Positions 10,357-22,960 are shown, counted from the stretch's first letter. The stretch is DNA of 64,000 bases from Pelagibacteraceae bacterium AG-319-F18 (GCA_003283905.1 QBXA01000002.1:1-64000); one strand, 5' to 3'. Notes: generated from the letters alone by a model not told the origin. Numbers and translations: made by a program.

Positions 10357-12165
10357 ATGAGTAATATCGATAATATTAGAAATTTTGCGATTATTGCTCA
10401 TATTGATCATGGTAAATCTACAATAGCAGACAGAATAATTCACAGTTGTGGTGGGCTTACAGAAAGAGAAATGAAAGCTCAAGTTTTAGATTCAATGGAT
10501 ATTGAGCGTGAAAGAGGAATTACTATTAAGGCTCAAACGGTAAAACTCAATTATAAAGCAAAAGATGGTAAAGATTATATTTTAAATATTATCGATACAC
10601 CAGGTCACGTGGATTTCAGTTATGAGGTTAGCAGATCTCTTTATGCTTGTGAAGGATCAATTTTAATTGTTGATAGTACCCAAGGAGTAGAAGCTCAAAC
10701 GCTTGCAAATGTTTATCAAGCCCTAGAAATTGATCATGACATAGTACCAGTTTTAAACAAAGTAGATCTTCCAGCATCAGATTTATATAGAACAAAAAAA
10801 CAAATCGAAGAAGTAATAGGTATAGATACGGAAAACGCTATTCCTTGTTCTGGAAAAACAGGCGAAGGTATAGAAGATATTTTAGAGCAAATTATTACAG
10901 TCTTGCCGGGACCTAAGGGTGAAAGTTTAGGTGATTTAAAAAGTTTGTTGGTTGATAGCTGGTACGACACATATCTAGGAGTAGTTATTTTGGTAAGAGT
11001 TATTGATGGTAAAATTTCCAAAAATATGAAAATTAAAATGATGTCAACTAGTCAAGAATATATTGTTGAAAAAGTTGGTGTATTTACGCCAAAAGCTACA
11101 GACATCAATGAGTTAAATGCTGGAGAAATAGGCTTTATAACAACTGGAATAAAAGTTTTATCTGAAACAAAAGTTGGTGATACAATATGTGATGCCGCAA
11201 AACCTTTAAAAGAAGCGCTACCTGGTTTTAAACCAAGTAAACCTGTAGTGTTTTGTGGATTGTTTCCTGTAGATAGTTCTGAGTATCAAAAATTAAAAGA
11301 TGGTTTAGCAAAACTTCAATTGAATGATGCAAGTTTTTCATTTGAGCCTGAATCTTCATCAGCTTTGGGATTAGGTTTTAGATGTGGGTTTTTGGGATTG
11401 CTTCATTTAGAAATTGTTACAGAAAGATTAGAAAGAGAATTTGATGTAAACTTATTAACAACAACTCCAGGAGTAGTATATAAAGTTCATTTGAATAGTG
11501 GAGATATTGTTGATCTTCATAATCCCTCAAGTTTGCCAGATCCAACATTAATAAAGTTAATTGAAGAACCATGGATAAAAGTAACCATAATTACTCCAGA
11601 TGAATACTTAGGTTCAATAATAAAAATGTGCCAGGATAAAAGAGGAGTACAAACCAATTTAAGTTATTCTGGAAATAGAGCTGTTGTGAATTATGAATTA
11701 CCTTTAAACGAAGTAGTTTTTGATTTTAATGATCGTTTAAAATCAATGACTAGTGGATATGCCAGTTTTGACTATGAAATTATTGAGCATAGAGAGGGTG
11801 ATTTAGTAAAACTTGGAATTTTAGTTAATGCAGAGCCGGTAGATGCATTAGCAATGATGATTCATAAAGATTTTGCTCAAACAACAGGAAGAGAAGTTTG
11901 TGAAAAACTAAAAGATTTAATTCCAAGACATAATTTTATGATACCAGTTCAGGCAGCGATTGGGGGTAAAATTATTGCCAGAGAAACAATCAAAGGTTTT
12001 AAAAAAGACGTATTAACAAAAATTCATGGTGGTGGAGCAACCGATAGAAAAAGAAAATTACTAGAAAAACAAAAAAAGGGTAAGGCTCGATCAAAACAAT
12101 TTGGAAGAGTTGAAATTCCCCAGGAAGCATTTATTGGTGTCTTAAAAATTAATAAAGAGAAATAA
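10357..12165 (+). CDS. lepA: Elongation factor 4 (LepA), ribosome back-translocating GTPase
   Basis: A 602-residue translational GTPase, close to the standard ~600. G motifs are visible: AHIDHGKST (G1), DTPGHVDF (G3), NKVDL (G4) and a G5 region near SGKTGEG, followed by the EF-G-like domains III and V and the LepA-specific C-terminal domain with [19 protein letters not shown]. It remodels stalled ribosomes and assists 30S assembly under ionic stress. It follows pheT after five bases and precedes a glycosyltransferase by 17. Confidence 0.98.
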   Translation: MSNIDNIRNFAIIAHIDHGKSTIADRIIHSCGGLTEREMKAQVLDSMDIERERGITIKAQTVKLNYKAKDGKDYILNIIDTPGHVDFSYEVSRSLYACEGSILIVDSTQGVEAQTLANVYQALEIDHDIVPVLNKVDLPASDLYRTKKQIEEVIGIDTENAIPCSGKTGEGIEDILEQIITVLPGPKGESLGDLKSLLVDSWYDTYLGVVILVRVIDGKISKNMKIKMMSTSQEYIVEKVGVFTPKATDINELNAGEIGFITTGIKVLSETKVGDTICDAAKPLKEALPGFKPSKPVVFCGLFPVDSSEYQKLKDGLAKLQLNDASFSFEPESSSALGLGFRCGFLGLLHLEIVTERLEREFDVNLLTTTPGVVYKVHLNSGDIVDLHNPSSLPDPTLIKLIEEPWIKVTIITPDEYLGSIIKMCQDKRGVQTNLSYSGNRAVVNYELPLNEVVFDFNDRLKSMTSGYASFDYEIIEHREGDLVKLGILVNAEPVDALAMMIHKDFAQTTGREVCEKLKDLIPRHNFMIPVQAAIGGKIIARETIKGFKKDVLTKIHGGGATDRKRKLLEKQKKGKARSKQFGRVEIPQEAFIGVLKINKEK

Positions 12166-12182
12166 AAAGTTTTAATTATAAA

Positions 12183-13232
12183 ATGAAAAAAACAATTGCA
12201 TTTCACCTTTATCAAATGTCAGAAAGAGGGACTGAAATTAGTACTTTTGATTATGCTAGATTTAATAAAACTATTCTTGGAAATGAATCTATAATTATTG
12301 CTAATAGAAAAAAACTTTTTAATTCATTAGAAAAATTTTTTATTGATACCTTTATTAAATTTAATTTAATGAATGATAATAATATAAAAATATTCCCCAA
12401 AAGACAGAGATCTACATACTCAAAATTTACTAAAAATTTTAAGGTTTTCTTTTACGATGATCCTAAAGATATAGATTTAATATGTAAGGAAAATAATGTT
12501 GATTATTTTTATGCTCAAAAATATGGGACAAAAGATAACGTAATGAGCAACTATTGTAGAAATTTAATACATGCAATTTTTATGACAAAGGATTTTCATG
12601 GTGAAAAGTATCTATATGTCTCAGAATGGCTAGCAAAAACTATGACAGGAAATCCAAAACAATTTGTGCCACTAATTGTGGATGATGCAAATTTAGATTT
12701 TAAGGAAAATTTAAGAAATCAATTTAGTATCCCAAATGATTATACTGTTGTTTCATCATATGGTGGAAAAAGAGTTTTTGATATTGAGTTTGTAAAAGAG
12801 ACAATTAAAGAGATTGTTGAAATCAGAAAAGATATAGTTTTTATGTTTTTAAATATTAAGCCATTTTATAAACATCCTAGAATTCACTTTCTCCCAAGAT
12901 CAATTAACAAAGAATTTAAAATGAAATTTGTTAACACTTCAGATTTTATGATACACGCTAGAGCTAGAGGTGAAACATTTGGACTGGCTGTTGCAGAATT
13001 TTCTATTAGAAATAAACCTATAATTGCTTTTTCAAATCCTCCAGAAAAAGCTCATCTAGATATTTTGGGTGAAAAATGTTTAATTTATAATGATAAACAA
13101 GATTTAAGAAAACTTTTGTTAAATATAAACAGAAATTTTATTTCAAAAAGTAATAGTTATTACGATTGTTATACGAAACAATTTAATCCAAAAAAAGTTA
13201 TGCAATTATTCCAAGAAAGATTTTTAGATTAA
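12183..13232 (+). CDS. Putative glycosyltransferase (GT4-like, divergent)
   Basis: A 349-residue protein whose C-terminal half resembles the donor domain of GT-B enzymes: HARARGETFGLAVAEFS places a Glu pair like the GT4 E-x7-E motif, followed by PIIAFSNPPEKAHL. The N-terminal half begins with MKKTIAFHLYQMSERGTE, like a GT-B nucleotide-fold opening. Similarity to characterised families is weak, so donor and acceptor are unknown. It may modify surface polysaccharide. It lies 17 bases downstream of lepA on the same strand and converges on the GT17 gene across an AT-only inverted repeat. Confidence 0.65.
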   Translation: MKKTIAFHLYQMSERGTEISTFDYARFNKTILGNESIIIANRKKLFNSLEKFFIDTFIKFNLMNDNNIKIFPKRQRSTYSKFTKNFKVFFYDDPKDIDLICKENNVDYFYAQKYGTKDNVMSNYCRNLIHAIFMTKDFHGEKYLYVSEWLAKTMTGNPKQFVPLIVDDANLDFKENLRNQFSIPNDYTVVSSYGGKRVFDIEFVKETIKEIVEIRKDIVFMFLNIKPFYKHPRIHFLPRSINKEFKMKFVNTSDFMIHARARGETFGLAVAEFSIRNKPIIAFSNPPEKAHLDILGEKCLIYNDKQDLRKLLLNINRNFISKSNSYYDCYTKQFNPKKVMQLFQERFLD

Positions 13233-13238
13233 AATTAT

Positions 13239-13278
13239 TAAATTTTATCTCCTTAGAAAATTTAAAAAATAAAATTTA
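13239..13278. terminator. AT-only inverted repeat between convergent genes
   Basis: Ten-base arms TAAATTTTAT (13239-13248) and ATAAAATTTA (13269-13278) are separated by 20 bases between two convergent glycosyltransferase genes. The position fits a bidirectional terminator. The stem has no G-C pair and no long T-run follows, so the call is weak. Confidence 0.22.
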
Positions 13279-13300
13279 TTTATATAAATAATGATTATTT

Positions 13301-14143
13301 TTATGCGATATAATCTGATAATTTTTCAATATTTTCATTAATATATGATGGAAAAGTATTATCAATTTTTACTTTTTTTAAAAAAACGTCACTCCTTCCA
13401 TAAGGATCAATAAAATTTTTTAATTTATTTTTAATAATTTCATCATCAAATAGTTTATTTTTAGACTCCTCGTCGTTCCTAAGGACATGCTGAATTTCTC
13501 CTGGTACTCTTAATAACTTTAATTTAATTTGTTCTTCATTCATTAAATAAGAAAAATGCCAACCACCATCTTGTTTGACATGCCTTTTAATTTTTCTGTC
13601 AAATCTCCACCATGGAAAATTTTTCACTCTAAATTCTCTAACTTGTCGTGCTGATTTAAAATATTTAAATTTACAACCTTTTGTTCCCGGCCATTTGTTG
13701 TTCCATTTTAAACCTTTATACAAATGGACATTAAATTTATAATAATACATATTTTGTAAAAATACTGTACTGTCATATTTTAAAAATTCTTTATTATCTA
13801 ATTTTGGTATTTCATCTAAATCAGAAATTAATACATAATCATCATCATTTAAATTATTGAGTCCTAACCCAATTTTATTAATATGGAAATCATCATATAC
13901 CCAATGACTTTTTTCGTTATTTTTAAAATCATAATTTGGAAAATTATTAATAAAATAAAAATCAATTTTTTTTTTAAATTCTTTAAAGTTATTTATATCA
14001 AAAAGTTGCTTTTTCTCTTCCCCATTATAATATTTGTTGCCTTCGATTATTATAAATTTATCAACTTTATTATAAAGAGTTTTCAATCTTAAATTTAAAA
14101 GTAAATCTTCGCCACAATATCTAAAACAATCAAAAATTTTCAT
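13301..14143 (-). CDS. Glycosyltransferase family 17 (N-acetylglucosaminyltransferase-like)
   Basis: A 280-residue protein matching the GT17 pattern: an opening MKIFDCFRYCGEDLLLNLRL, then LYNKVDKFIIIEG, and the core ISDLDEIPKL, a DxD-type metal/nucleotide site. Eukaryotic GT17 enzymes add bisecting N-acetylglucosamine to N-glycans; bacterial and viral members probably decorate surface polysaccharides. No membrane anchor is seen. It stands alone between a convergent GT4-like gene and tRNA-Ser on the other strand. Acceptor and donor are not evident. Confidence 0.75.
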   Translation of the reverse strand: MKIFDCFRYCGEDLLLNLRLKTLYNKVDKFIIIEGNKYYNGEEKKQLFDINNFKEFKKKIDFYFINNFPNYDFKNNEKSHWVYDDFHINKIGLGLNNLNDDDYVLISDLDEIPKLDNKEFLKYDSTVFLQNMYYYKFNVHLYKGLKWNNKWPGTKGCKFKYFKSARQVREFRVKNFPWWRFDRKIKRHVKQDGGWHFSYLMNEEQIKLKLLRVPGEIQHVLRNDEESKNKLFDDEIIKNKLKNFIDPYGRSDVFLKKVKIDNTFPSYINENIEKLSDYIA

Positions 14144-14191
14144 TTAATAAAAATTATATAGATATATAATTATAACTATACACTAATTTTA

Positions 14192-14281
14192 GGAGAGGTG
14201 GCCGAGCGGTTGAAGGCGCACGCTTGGAAAGCGTGTAAAGGAGTAATCCTTTCATGGGTTCGAATCCCATTCTCTCCGCCA
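14192..14281 (+). tRNA. tRNA-Ser(GGA)
   Basis: A 90-base class II tRNA with a seven-pair acceptor stem (GGAGAGG/TCTCTCC), anticodon stem-loop CACGC-TTGGAAA-GCGTG (anticodon GGA, reading UCC/UCU), a long variable arm as expected for serine, a canonical T-loop TTCGAAT, discriminator G, and encoded CCA (14279-14281). Confidence 0.97.
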
Positions 14282-14292
14282 TCAAATAAGCC

Positions 14293-14322
14293 TTAATTAA
14301 AAGGGTTAATTAACTTTTTTTT
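14293..14322 (+). terminator. Candidate rho-independent terminator after tRNA-Ser
   Basis: TTAATTAA (14293-14300) pairs with TTAATTAA (14306-14313) around a five-base AAGGG loop. After one C a run of eight T follows (14315-14322). The stem has only A-T pairs, so it is weak, but its place between tRNA-Ser and gyrB fits. Confidence 0.4.
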
Positions 14323-14348
14323 GACTATTTTAGTAAAGATAAATCAGC

Positions 14349-14390
14349 ATTTTTTCCAAAAAATGTTATAATTTTTTTTTCCAAAAAATT
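14349..14390 (+). promoter_or_regulatory. gyrB promoter region with paired T6-CC-A6 elements
   Basis: Two near-palindromic T-tract/A-tract elements, each T6-CC-A6, are centred at about 14356 and 14381. They flank a perfect TATAAT (14367-14372) upstream of the gyrB ATG at 14396. No convincing -35 box is seen. The phased A/T tracts could bend DNA or bind a regulator. This is inference from layout only. Confidence 0.35.
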
Positions 14391-14392
14391 AA

Positions 14393-16456
<2,064 letters not shown>

Positions 16457-16458
16457 TA

Positions 16459-17739
16459 ATGAAGTTGTTTGAAACTTCAAAATATCATTTTTTTAAAAAA
16501 TCAACTTATATAAGTTTAAGATGGATTGGTATTATTGGGCAATTAATATCAGTTAACTTTGTTTATTTTTTTTTAAATTTTAATTTTGATTTTATCACTT
16601 CTAATCTGGTTATATTTTTAGGTATTTTAAGCAATCTATATTTATTTTTTATATACAAAAAAACACAATTATCAGATAGATCAGCTTTTATTTTTTTAGT
16701 AATAGATATATTACAGCTAGGTGCTTTACTTTATCTAACAGGTGGTGTTGTTAATCCATTTGTCATTTTTTTATTAATTCCAAGTATTTTTGCATCATCA
16801 AATTTAAGTTTTAAAACTAATTTTTTATTAGTATTTCTAACAATAATTATTATTTTTATACTTACATTTTACTCATTAGATTTACCTTCTCCGATTAGTG
16901 ACCATTTTCATGTAAGTTCATATTATTTTTATTCAATCCCAATATCTTTAATAATTGCTTTAATTTTTTTAAATTATTTAGCTATGTCATTTGGAACACA
17001 ATCTAGACTAAGAAGAGAAGCATTAGCAAAAATGGAAGAGATCATGGCTACTGAACACGAACTTTTATCATTAGGGGGCCAAGCTGCAGCTGCAGCTCAC
17101 TCACTTGGAACTCCCTTGTCTACTATTAAGATTATTATCCATGATTTAGAAAAACAATTTAAAGATCAAGAGGATGTTAAAAAAGATATAGAGTTATTGT
17201 CCAGCCAGGTAGAAAGATGTAATGAAATTTTAAAACGATTAACTTTAAATCCTGTAGAGGAAGATGATTTTATAGACAAAGATCTTTCAATGAAAGATTA
17301 CTTAAGTGAAATTATTTCGTCATTTAGAGAGATTAGTCAAAAAAAGTTTATTTTTAATTATGATCAATTTTCAAATCAAAAAAAAATAACCAAATCTATA
17401 GAAATTGTATATGGTTTAAGGAATTTTATTGGAAATGCTAATAAATTTTCTAATAAGGAAATCTATATAACTTTAAAAAGTGATAGTGAAATTACTGAAA
17501 TTATAATTGAAGAGGATGGAAATGGCTATCCAAAAGATGTTTTATCGAAAATTGGAGAACCATATTTAAGAACTAAAAATCCTTTTGAAAAGTCAAAAAC
17601 AGGTTTGGGATTAGGTTTATTTATTGGAAAAACACTTTTAGAAAAAAATTTTGCCTCAATTAATTGTAGAAACTCAAAAACAAGAAGTGGAGCAGAAGTG
17701 ATTATTAAATGGAATAATAAAGATTTATTTAATATTTAA
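16459..17739 (+). CDS. regB: Redox sensor histidine kinase, RegB/PrrB type
   Basis: A 426-residue membrane kinase. About six transmembrane helices occupy roughly residues 20-180, with the RegB quinone-site motif [12 protein letters not shown]. The H-box [14 protein letters not shown] places the phosphorylated His at 214. VERCNEIL gives a Cys at 254, matching the redox-active cysteine of RegB. A HATPase domain ends with [15 protein letters not shown]. RegB senses respiratory redox state and phosphorylates RegA, which controls energy and carbon metabolism. No regA is adjacent, so it is an orphan kinase here. It follows gyrB by two bases and converges on cobT with a 4-base overlap. Confidence 0.88.
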   Translation: MKLFETSKYHFFKKSTYISLRWIGIIGQLISVNFVYFFLNFNFDFITSNLVIFLGILSNLYLFFIYKKTQLSDRSAFIFLVIDILQLGALLYLTGGVVNPFVIFLLIPSIFASSNLSFKTNFLLVFLTIIIIFILTFYSLDLPSPISDHFHVSSYYFYSIPISLIIALIFLNYLAMSFGTQSRLRREALAKMEEIMATEHELLSLGGQAAAAAHSLGTPLSTIKIIIHDLEKQFKDQEDVKKDIELLSSQVERCNEILKRLTLNPVEEDDFIDKDLSMKDYLSEIISSFREISQKKFIFNYDQFSNQKKITKSIEIVYGLRNFIGNANKFSNKEIYITLKSDSEITEIIIEEDGNGYPKDVLSKIGEPYLRTKNPFEKSKTGLGLGLFIGKTLLEKNFASINCRNSKTRSGAEVIIKWNNKDLFNI

Positions 17740-19535
17740 TGAAATTTTTTTTTAGTTTCAAACAAAGAACTTAATTGAGATATCATAACATCTCCTAATT
17801 CATTTACATCAGTGATTTTGATCGCCTTGTCGTAATATCTTGAGACGTCATGACCAATTCCAATTGCTAAAACTTCAATTTCGGTTTTGTTTTCAATAAA
17901 TTTTACCATTTTTTTTAGATGTTTTTCTAAAAAATCTCCTGAATTTACCGAAAGTGTTGAATCATCTACTGGTGCACCATCAGAAATCACCATCATAATT
18001 TTTCTTTCCTCTTTTCTTTTTTTTATTCTATTGAACGCCCAAGAAATAGCTTCTCCATCAACATTCTCTTTTAATAAACCTTCTTTTAACATTAGTCCTA
18101 AATTATTTTTAGCTTGTCTCCAGTGAGTATCAGCTCCTTTATAAATTATATGTCTTAAATCATTTAATCTACCAGGAGTTTTAGGTTTTGAAACTTTATT
18201 CCAAAGTTCTCTACTTTGTCCACCTTTCCAATTTTTAGTTGTGAACCCTAAAATTTCAACTTTAACTGAGCATCTTTCTAAAGTTCTGGACAATATGTCT
18301 GCGCATATTGCGGCTATAGTAATAGGTCTTCCTCTCATTGATCCAGAATTATCTATTAACAAAGTAACAATTGTGTCCTTAAAATCTAAATCCCTTTCTT
18401 TTTTAAATGATAATGAATTATATGGATCTATAATAATTCTTGGTAATTTCGAACTATCAAGTAACCCCTCTTCTAAATCAAAATCCCAAGCTCTGTTTTG
18501 CTTTGCAAGCAACTGTCTTTGAAGTTTATTTGCAAGTTTAGTTATTACATCTTGAAACCCAACTAATTGCTGATCTAGTGTTCTTCGAAGTTTTGCTGCT
18601 TCGTCTTCATTTTCTAATTTTTCAGCTTTTGTTATTTCATCATATTGAGTTGTAAAAATTCTGTAATCTAAATTAATATTATCAAGATTTTTTTGAACTA
18701 TTTGTTCTAAGCTTTGCTCATCTGATTCCGTATCTGAAAGTTGTTCATCAAGATTAAATTCATCGACATTATAATCAGCTTCCAAAGTGGCTTGTGTTTC
18801 CTGATCATTATTTTCATCCTTATTGTCTTCTTTATCTTTATCCTGATTGTCGTTTGATGGATTGTCTTGGCCTTGATCTTGATTTTCCTCTTTTTTTTCA
18901 TCATCTTCTTCACTCTGAAAAATATCCATTTCTTCTAAAATTTGCGAAAATCTGGTACCGTAGTTCTCTTGATTTTCTAAATTTTCTTGTAAAAATTTTT
19001 TATGTTTTTCTATTGATTGTTCAAAGTCTTTTTCCCAAAAATTTAATATTTTTGTAGTTAGAGGATTTAACTCTATTTGATGAAAGTTTTTAAGCATATA
19101 TAATTCAAATGCTTCTGTTACAGGTACATCTTCTTTTGTTTTTAATTTATCTTTTCTTTTAGTATTAATTATATTTGAATAATTTTGTTGAAAATTTTTT
19201 TTGATACCTTTGAGCATTTTACCACCCAGTACTTCATATCTTATTTTCTCAGCTATATTATAGAGCGATCTTGACGAAGTATTAGATGGAAGATTTTTTC
19301 TATAAACAACATCATTAGAAAATTTTTTTTTTAAAGCAGTAGAGTCTGTTTCGGCACGTAATTTAATAAAATCACTTGGATTTGTTAAATTATCAATTTC
19401 AATTAAATCATAATCTTTTTTTTTATCATTTTTTGCTGATTTGCTGATTAAATTAAAATCATCTGAAATTACTTTTGCTGTTGAAGTTAATGCAAGTCTA
19501 AATTTTTCTTTTAAACTTGATATCTTATCACTCAT
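17736..19535 (-). CDS. cobT: CobT-like cobaltochelatase subunit (VWA domain)
   Basis: A 599-residue CobT-family protein. The N-terminal helical region is followed by an extremely acidic Asp/Glu/Asn/Gln-rich segment (about 215-280). A C-terminal von Willebrand A domain has the MIDAS motif DNSGSMRG near residue 394 and a typical GAPVDDSTL stretch. With CobS it forms the AAA+/VWA chaperone of the aerobic cobaltochelatase CobNST, which loads cobalt into hydrogenobyrinate diamide. No cobN or other cobalamin gene is in the window, and SAR11 strains are not known to make B12, so its client may differ. It is directly adjacent to cobS. Confidence 0.9.
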   Translation of the reverse strand: MSDKISSLKEKFRLALTSTAKVISDDFNLISKSAKNDKKKDYDLIEIDNLTNPSDFIKLRAETDSTALKKKFSNDVVYRKNLPSNTSSRSLYNIAEKIRYEVLGGKMLKGIKKNFQQNYSNIINTKRKDKLKTKEDVPVTEAFELYMLKNFHQIELNPLTTKILNFWEKDFEQSIEKHKKFLQENLENQENYGTRFSQILEEMDIFQSEEDDEKKEENQDQGQDNPSNDNQDKDKEDNKDENNDQETQATLEADYNVDEFNLDEQLSDTESDEQSLEQIVQKNLDNINLDYRIFTTQYDEITKAEKLENEDEAAKLRRTLDQQLVGFQDVITKLANKLQRQLLAKQNRAWDFDLEEGLLDSSKLPRIIIDPYNSLSFKKERDLDFKDTIVTLLIDNSGSMRGRPITIAAICADILSRTLERCSVKVEILGFTTKNWKGGQSRELWNKVSKPKTPGRLNDLRHIIYKGADTHWRQAKNNLGLMLKEGLLKENVDGEAISWAFNRIKKRKEERKIMMVISDGAPVDDSTLSVNSGDFLEKHLKKMVKFIENKTEIEVLAIGIGHDVSRYYDKAIKITDVNELGDVMISQLSSLFETKKKFH

Positions 19536-20510
19536 TTAAATCTGAATATTCATCAACGACTCTGGTAGTTCTTCACCAAAGCATCTTTGATAATATTCTG
19601 CGATAGTATTTTTTTCAATTTCATCACATTTGTTTAGGAAAGTTACTCTAAAAGCATAACCTGTATCTTTAAAAATTTCTGAGTTTTCTGCCCAATGCAT
19701 TACTGTTCTAGGACTCATCATTGTCGATATGTCACCTGCAACAAATCCTTTTCTTGTTAGTGAGGCTACTTTTATCATATTGGAAATTTTTTCTTTACCT
19801 TTTGCGTTATTGAGATTTTTATTTTTTGATAAAACTATATCTAATTCTCTTTCATGACTAAGATAGTTAAGTGTGGTAACTATATTCCACCTATCCATCT
19901 GTCCTTGATTTATTTGCTGGGTTCCATGATAAAGACCTGTGGTGTCTCCTAGTCCTACAGTATTTGATGTAGCAAATAATCTAAAAAATTTGTTTTGTTT
20001 AATTACTTTGTTTTTATCAAGAAGAGTAAAGCTACCTTCAGCTTCCAATACTCTTTGAATAACGAACATTACATCTGGTCTACCAGCATCATACTCATCA
20101 AAAACAAGCGCTACTGGATTTTGTATTGACCACGGCAAAATACCCTCGTTAAACTGAGTGACTTGTTTTCCATCTTTAAGAACAATTGCATCTTTTCCTA
20201 TCAAATCTATTCTGCTTACATGGCTGTCTAAATTTACACGAATACATGGCCAGTTTAATCTGGCTGCAATTTGTTCTATATGAGTTGATTTTCCAGTACC
20301 ATGATATCCCTGAACCAAAACTCTTTTGTTGTAGGCAAAACCAGAAATTATTGCTATCGTAGTGTCTCTATCAAATTTATAACTTTTATCTATTTCAGGA
20401 ACATATTCGTTTTTTTTTGAAAATGCCTCCACCTCCATATCAGAGTCGATCCCAAAAGTTTGCTTTAATGAAACTTTTATATCAGGTTGAATGTCAAGGT
20501 TAGGTGTCAA
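19536..20510 (-). CDS. cobS: CobS-like cobaltochelatase AAA+ ATPase
   Basis: A 324-residue MoxR-type AAA+ ATPase. Walker A is [10 protein letters not shown] (about 67-76), Walker [12 protein letters not shown] (about 137), and a sensor-1 Asn lies in [11 protein letters not shown]. It forms the hexameric motor that works with CobT on a chelatase or another metalloenzyme. cobT follows without a gap, and the start overlaps the J-domain gene by 11 bases. This J-protein-cobS-cobT order next to a divergent bolA is common in alphaproteobacteria, including strains without B12 synthesis. Confidence 0.92.
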   Translation of the reverse strand: MTPNLDIQPDIKVSLKQTFGIDSDMEVEAFSKKNEYVPEIDKSYKFDRDTTIAIISGFAYNKRVLVQGYHGTGKSTHIEQIAARLNWPCIRVNLDSHVSRIDLIGKDAIVLKDGKQVTQFNEGILPWSIQNPVALVFDEYDAGRPDVMFVIQRVLEAEGSFTLLDKNKVIKQNKFFRLFATSNTVGLGDTTGLYHGTQQINQGQMDRWNIVTTLNYLSHERELDIVLSKNKNLNNAKGKEKISNMIKVASLTRKGFVAGDISTMMSPRTVMHWAENSEIFKDTGYAFRVTFLNKCDEIEKNTIAEYYQRCFGEELPESLMNIQI

Positions 20511-21027
20511 TTTTTTCTCTATAAGTATTTTTAAGCTGTGTATAAGCTAAAGTTATTAATTTAAGTTTTTCCTCATATTTTTTATTTCCAGCATTTATAT
20601 CTGGGTGATATTTTTTGACAAGCAATTTGAACTTATCTTGGACTCTTTTCCAATTTAATCCAACGGAAACTCCCAATATTCCAAAGGCTTTGATATCTTT
20701 GTGGTTAAATTTAAATTGACACATATGATCATAATCACCGTTAATTTTGTCTTTATCTAATTCATCTCTTAAAGTGTTGTTCCAAAGAACTTTAAAAAAA
20801 TTGTCTGAAGAACTAAAACTTTGAGTTGGTTTATGCCAAATCATGTCTGACTTTAAAAAATCTAAAACTTGACCATCGTTCATGCCTGAAAAATAATTCC
20901 AATTCTTGTTAAATTCTTTAACATGTTCCAAGCAAAGCATCCTATATTTTTTGCTATTATCCTTTTCCACTGGCGCTTTATATTCACCAATCTTGTTACA
21001 ATTATTCCAGTCGCAAATATTTTTCAT
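20500..21027 (-). CDS. J-domain (DnaJ-like) co-chaperone
   Basis: A 175-residue protein with a C-terminal J domain (about 112-175) carrying the HPD tripeptide in [10 protein letters not shown]. The N-terminal ~105 residues have two cysteines (CDWNNC) and a CLEHV motif that could bind metal. J domains stimulate DnaK ATPase and deliver clients. Its 11-base overlap with cobS suggests it assists folding of CobST or its substrate. It is divergent from bolA, with 21 bases between the starts. Confidence 0.82.
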   Translation of the reverse strand: MKNICDWNNCNKIGEYKAPVEKDNSKKYRMLCLEHVKEFNKNWNYFSGMNDGQVLDFLKSDMIWHKPTQSFSSSDNFFKVLWNNTLRDELDKDKINGDYDHMCQFKFNHKDIKAFGILGVSVGLNWKRVQDKFKLLVKKYHPDINAGNKKYEEKLKLITLAYTQLKNTYREKIDT

Positions 21028-21048
21028 GATGTATAATAGATTTGATTT

Positions 21049-21309
21049 ATGGATATAAATGAGTTAATTGCAATTGTAAAAAAAAAACTTACTGATCGCA
21101 TTGATATTGATAGTATAAAAATTGAAGATAAATCATTTCTACATAAAAATCATGCTGGTAATCAAGAGGGCAAGTATCATTTAAAGATTATTTTGAACTC
21201 AAGTGAATTAAAGACTTTGAGTAGAATTGAAAGTAATAAAAAAATTTATAAAATTTTAGACAAAGAGTTAAAAGAGGATATTCACTCAATTCAAATTTTA
21301 ATTTCTTAA
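21049..21309 (+). CDS. bolA: BolA family protein
   Basis: An 86-residue BolA/IbaG-type protein with the class II KH-like fold. The conserved His in the HAGNQEGKYHLKI segment is a typical ligand with monothiol glutaredoxin for a shared 2Fe-2S cluster. It probably works in iron-sulfur trafficking or stress response. The start follows a short spacer from the divergent J-domain gene. Its end overlaps the convergent aroB by 12 bases. The numbered family member cannot be fixed from sequence alone. Confidence 0.85.
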   Translation: MDINELIAIVKKKLTDRIDIDSIKIEDKSFLHKNHAGNQEGKYHLKIILNSSELKTLSRIESNKKIYKILDKELKEDIHSIQILIS

Positions 21310-22404
21310 TTCATTTTTTAGAAATTTTGCTAAATCATCTTTTTTATATTCTCTATTTATAATTGGATAGCCAATCTTTTTTAATAAAACTAAATTAATT
21401 TTATTTGAATTATTTTTTTTATCTTTAATCATAAAAGATAATATTTTATTTAAATGGCTAATTTTAAAAAATTTTTTTATTTTTGATGGTAAATTTACCT
21501 CTGAAATATGCCTTAAGATTGAATAATAGTCATTTTTTTTAATTAAATTATTTTTTAAACTAAAACTTAATGCACTTTTCATGCCAAGTATCACTGCTTC
21601 ACCATGATTGAGTTTTTTTGAATAACCTAAGGAAGCTTCGTAAGCATGTGCAAATGTATGGCCAAAATTCAAAATTTTTCTTAGACCTTTTTCTTTTTCA
21701 TCTTTTTCTACAACATTTTTTTTTATTTTACAGCTTTCGTAGATAGCTTTTTCGATAAATGGAGAAGAAAGTTTTAAAATTTTATCACTATTTTTATCTA
21801 AAAATTTAAAAAAACTTTTATTAGCGATTAAAGAATGTTTTAAAATTTCACCATAACCACATATCAATTCTCGTTTTGGTAATGTTTTTAAAAATTGAAT
21901 ATCTGATATAACTAGGTTTGGTTGATAAAAACTTCCTATTAAATTTTTTCCATACTTAGTATTTATCCCTGTTTTGCCTCCAATAGATGAGTCAACTTGA
22001 GATAATAAAGTAGTTGGAATGTTAATAAATTTTAAACCTCTTTTAAATAGACTAGCTGCAAAACCACTTATATCGCCTGTAATTCCCCCACCAATAGATA
22101 TAACACAATCTTCTCTTGAAAAATTTTTGTTTAACAAAATATTCACGATTTTATTTACACTGCTAAAATTCTTGTTAATTTCATTAGCTTTAAAAAAATG
22201 AATATAAATTTTTTTTTTATTAAGAGATTTTTTTATTTTTGAAATAAATTTTTGTGAAATATTTTTATCAATTATGATTAGACATTTTTGAAAATTAATT
22301 GAATTTTCTTTTAAAATTTTTGATATATTAACCCCTAAATTTGAACCAATAATAATTGAGTATTTTTGAGTTTTAGTATTTATCTTTAACTTAATGGGTT
22401 TCAT
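21298..22404 (-). CDS. aroB: 3-Dehydroquinate synthase
   Basis: A 368-residue enzyme of the shikimate pathway converting DAHP to 3-dehydroquinate using NAD and a divalent metal. The NAD-binding motif GGGITGDISGF, the PTTLLSQVDSSIGGKTGIN stretch, and metal-ligand histidines in NFGHTFAHAYE are visible. Its start overlaps the end of aroK by 14 bases, so the two are translated together. The high Lys/Ile/Asn content matches the neighbours. Length is normal for the family. Confidence 0.96.
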   Translation of the reverse strand: MKPIKLKINTKTQKYSIIIGSNLGVNISKILKENSINFQKCLIIIDKNISQKFISKIKKSLNKKKIYIHFFKANEINKNFSSVNKIVNILLNKNFSREDCVISIGGGITGDISGFAASLFKRGLKFINIPTTLLSQVDSSIGGKTGINTKYGKNLIGSFYQPNLVISDIQFLKTLPKRELICGYGEILKHSLIANKSFFKFLDKNSDKILKLSSPFIEKAIYESCKIKKNVVEKDEKEKGLRKILNFGHTFAHAYEASLGYSKKLNHGEAVILGMKSALSFSLKNNLIKKNDYYSILRHISEVNLPSKIKKFFKISHLNKILSFMIKDKKNNSNKINLVLLKKIGYPIINREYKKDDLAKFLKNELRN

Positions 22405-22903
22405 AATTTTTTAAGACTTTTTTAATAACCTCACTTTTTGACATTTCATCACATTTAATTTCATATAATGCTTTAGAGTAAATGTTAGATCGTTTTTTTA
22501 TTAAATCAATCAATTCATTCTCTGTTGCATTAAAAGCAAGTGGTCTTTTTTTGCTATTCTTAATTCTATTTAGTAATGTATCATTATCCCAATTTAACCA
22601 AAAAGAAATATGGTTTTTAAGTATTTCTTTTCTAATAACTCTGTTTACAAATGCCCCTCCGCCAAGAGAAACTACGGTTGAATTAATCTTTAGAATTTTT
22701 AGAGTTATTTTTTCTTCAAATCTTCTAAAATAACCTTCGCCTTTTGTTTCAAATATCTTTGATATGGATAAGCCCAATTCTTTTTCAATTTCTTTATCTA
22801 CATCTATGAAATTTAATTTTAATTTTTTTGCCACAAGTGAACCAATAGAAGTCTTTCCTGATCCCATCATACCTAAAAACACAAGATTTTCTTTTGATTT
22901 CAT
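22391..22903 (-). CDS. aroK: Shikimate kinase
   Basis: A 170-residue P-loop kinase that phosphorylates shikimate on the 3-hydroxyl. Walker A GMMGSGKTS, the shikimate-binding DxD (DVDKEIE) and the GGGAF motif are present, with a lid region KKRPLA. The frame stays open to 22966, but that Met would overlap the divergent gene at 22961. The internal Met at 22903 (MKSKENLVFLG) is only ten residues before the P-loop, as in other family members, and leaves room for promoters, so it is chosen. Confidence 0.92.
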   Translation of the reverse strand: MKSKENLVFLGMMGSGKTSIGSLVAKKLKLNFIDVDKEIEKELGLSISKIFETKGEGYFRRFEEKITLKILKINSTVVSLGGGAFVNRVIRKEILKNHISFWLNWDNDTLLNRIKNSKKRPLAFNATENELIDLIKKRSNIYSKALYEIKCDEMSKSEVIKKVLKNYETH

Positions 22904-22960
22904 AAGTTTCTTTATTGAAAAAACACAAATATGTCTTAATTTGAAATTAACTAAAGTTAT

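Noticed and set aside
18707-18913. A Met/Ile/Lys-rich frame overlapping the cobT acidic region.
   Set aside because: It is a frame-shifted reading of the Asp/Glu/Asn repeats of CobT.
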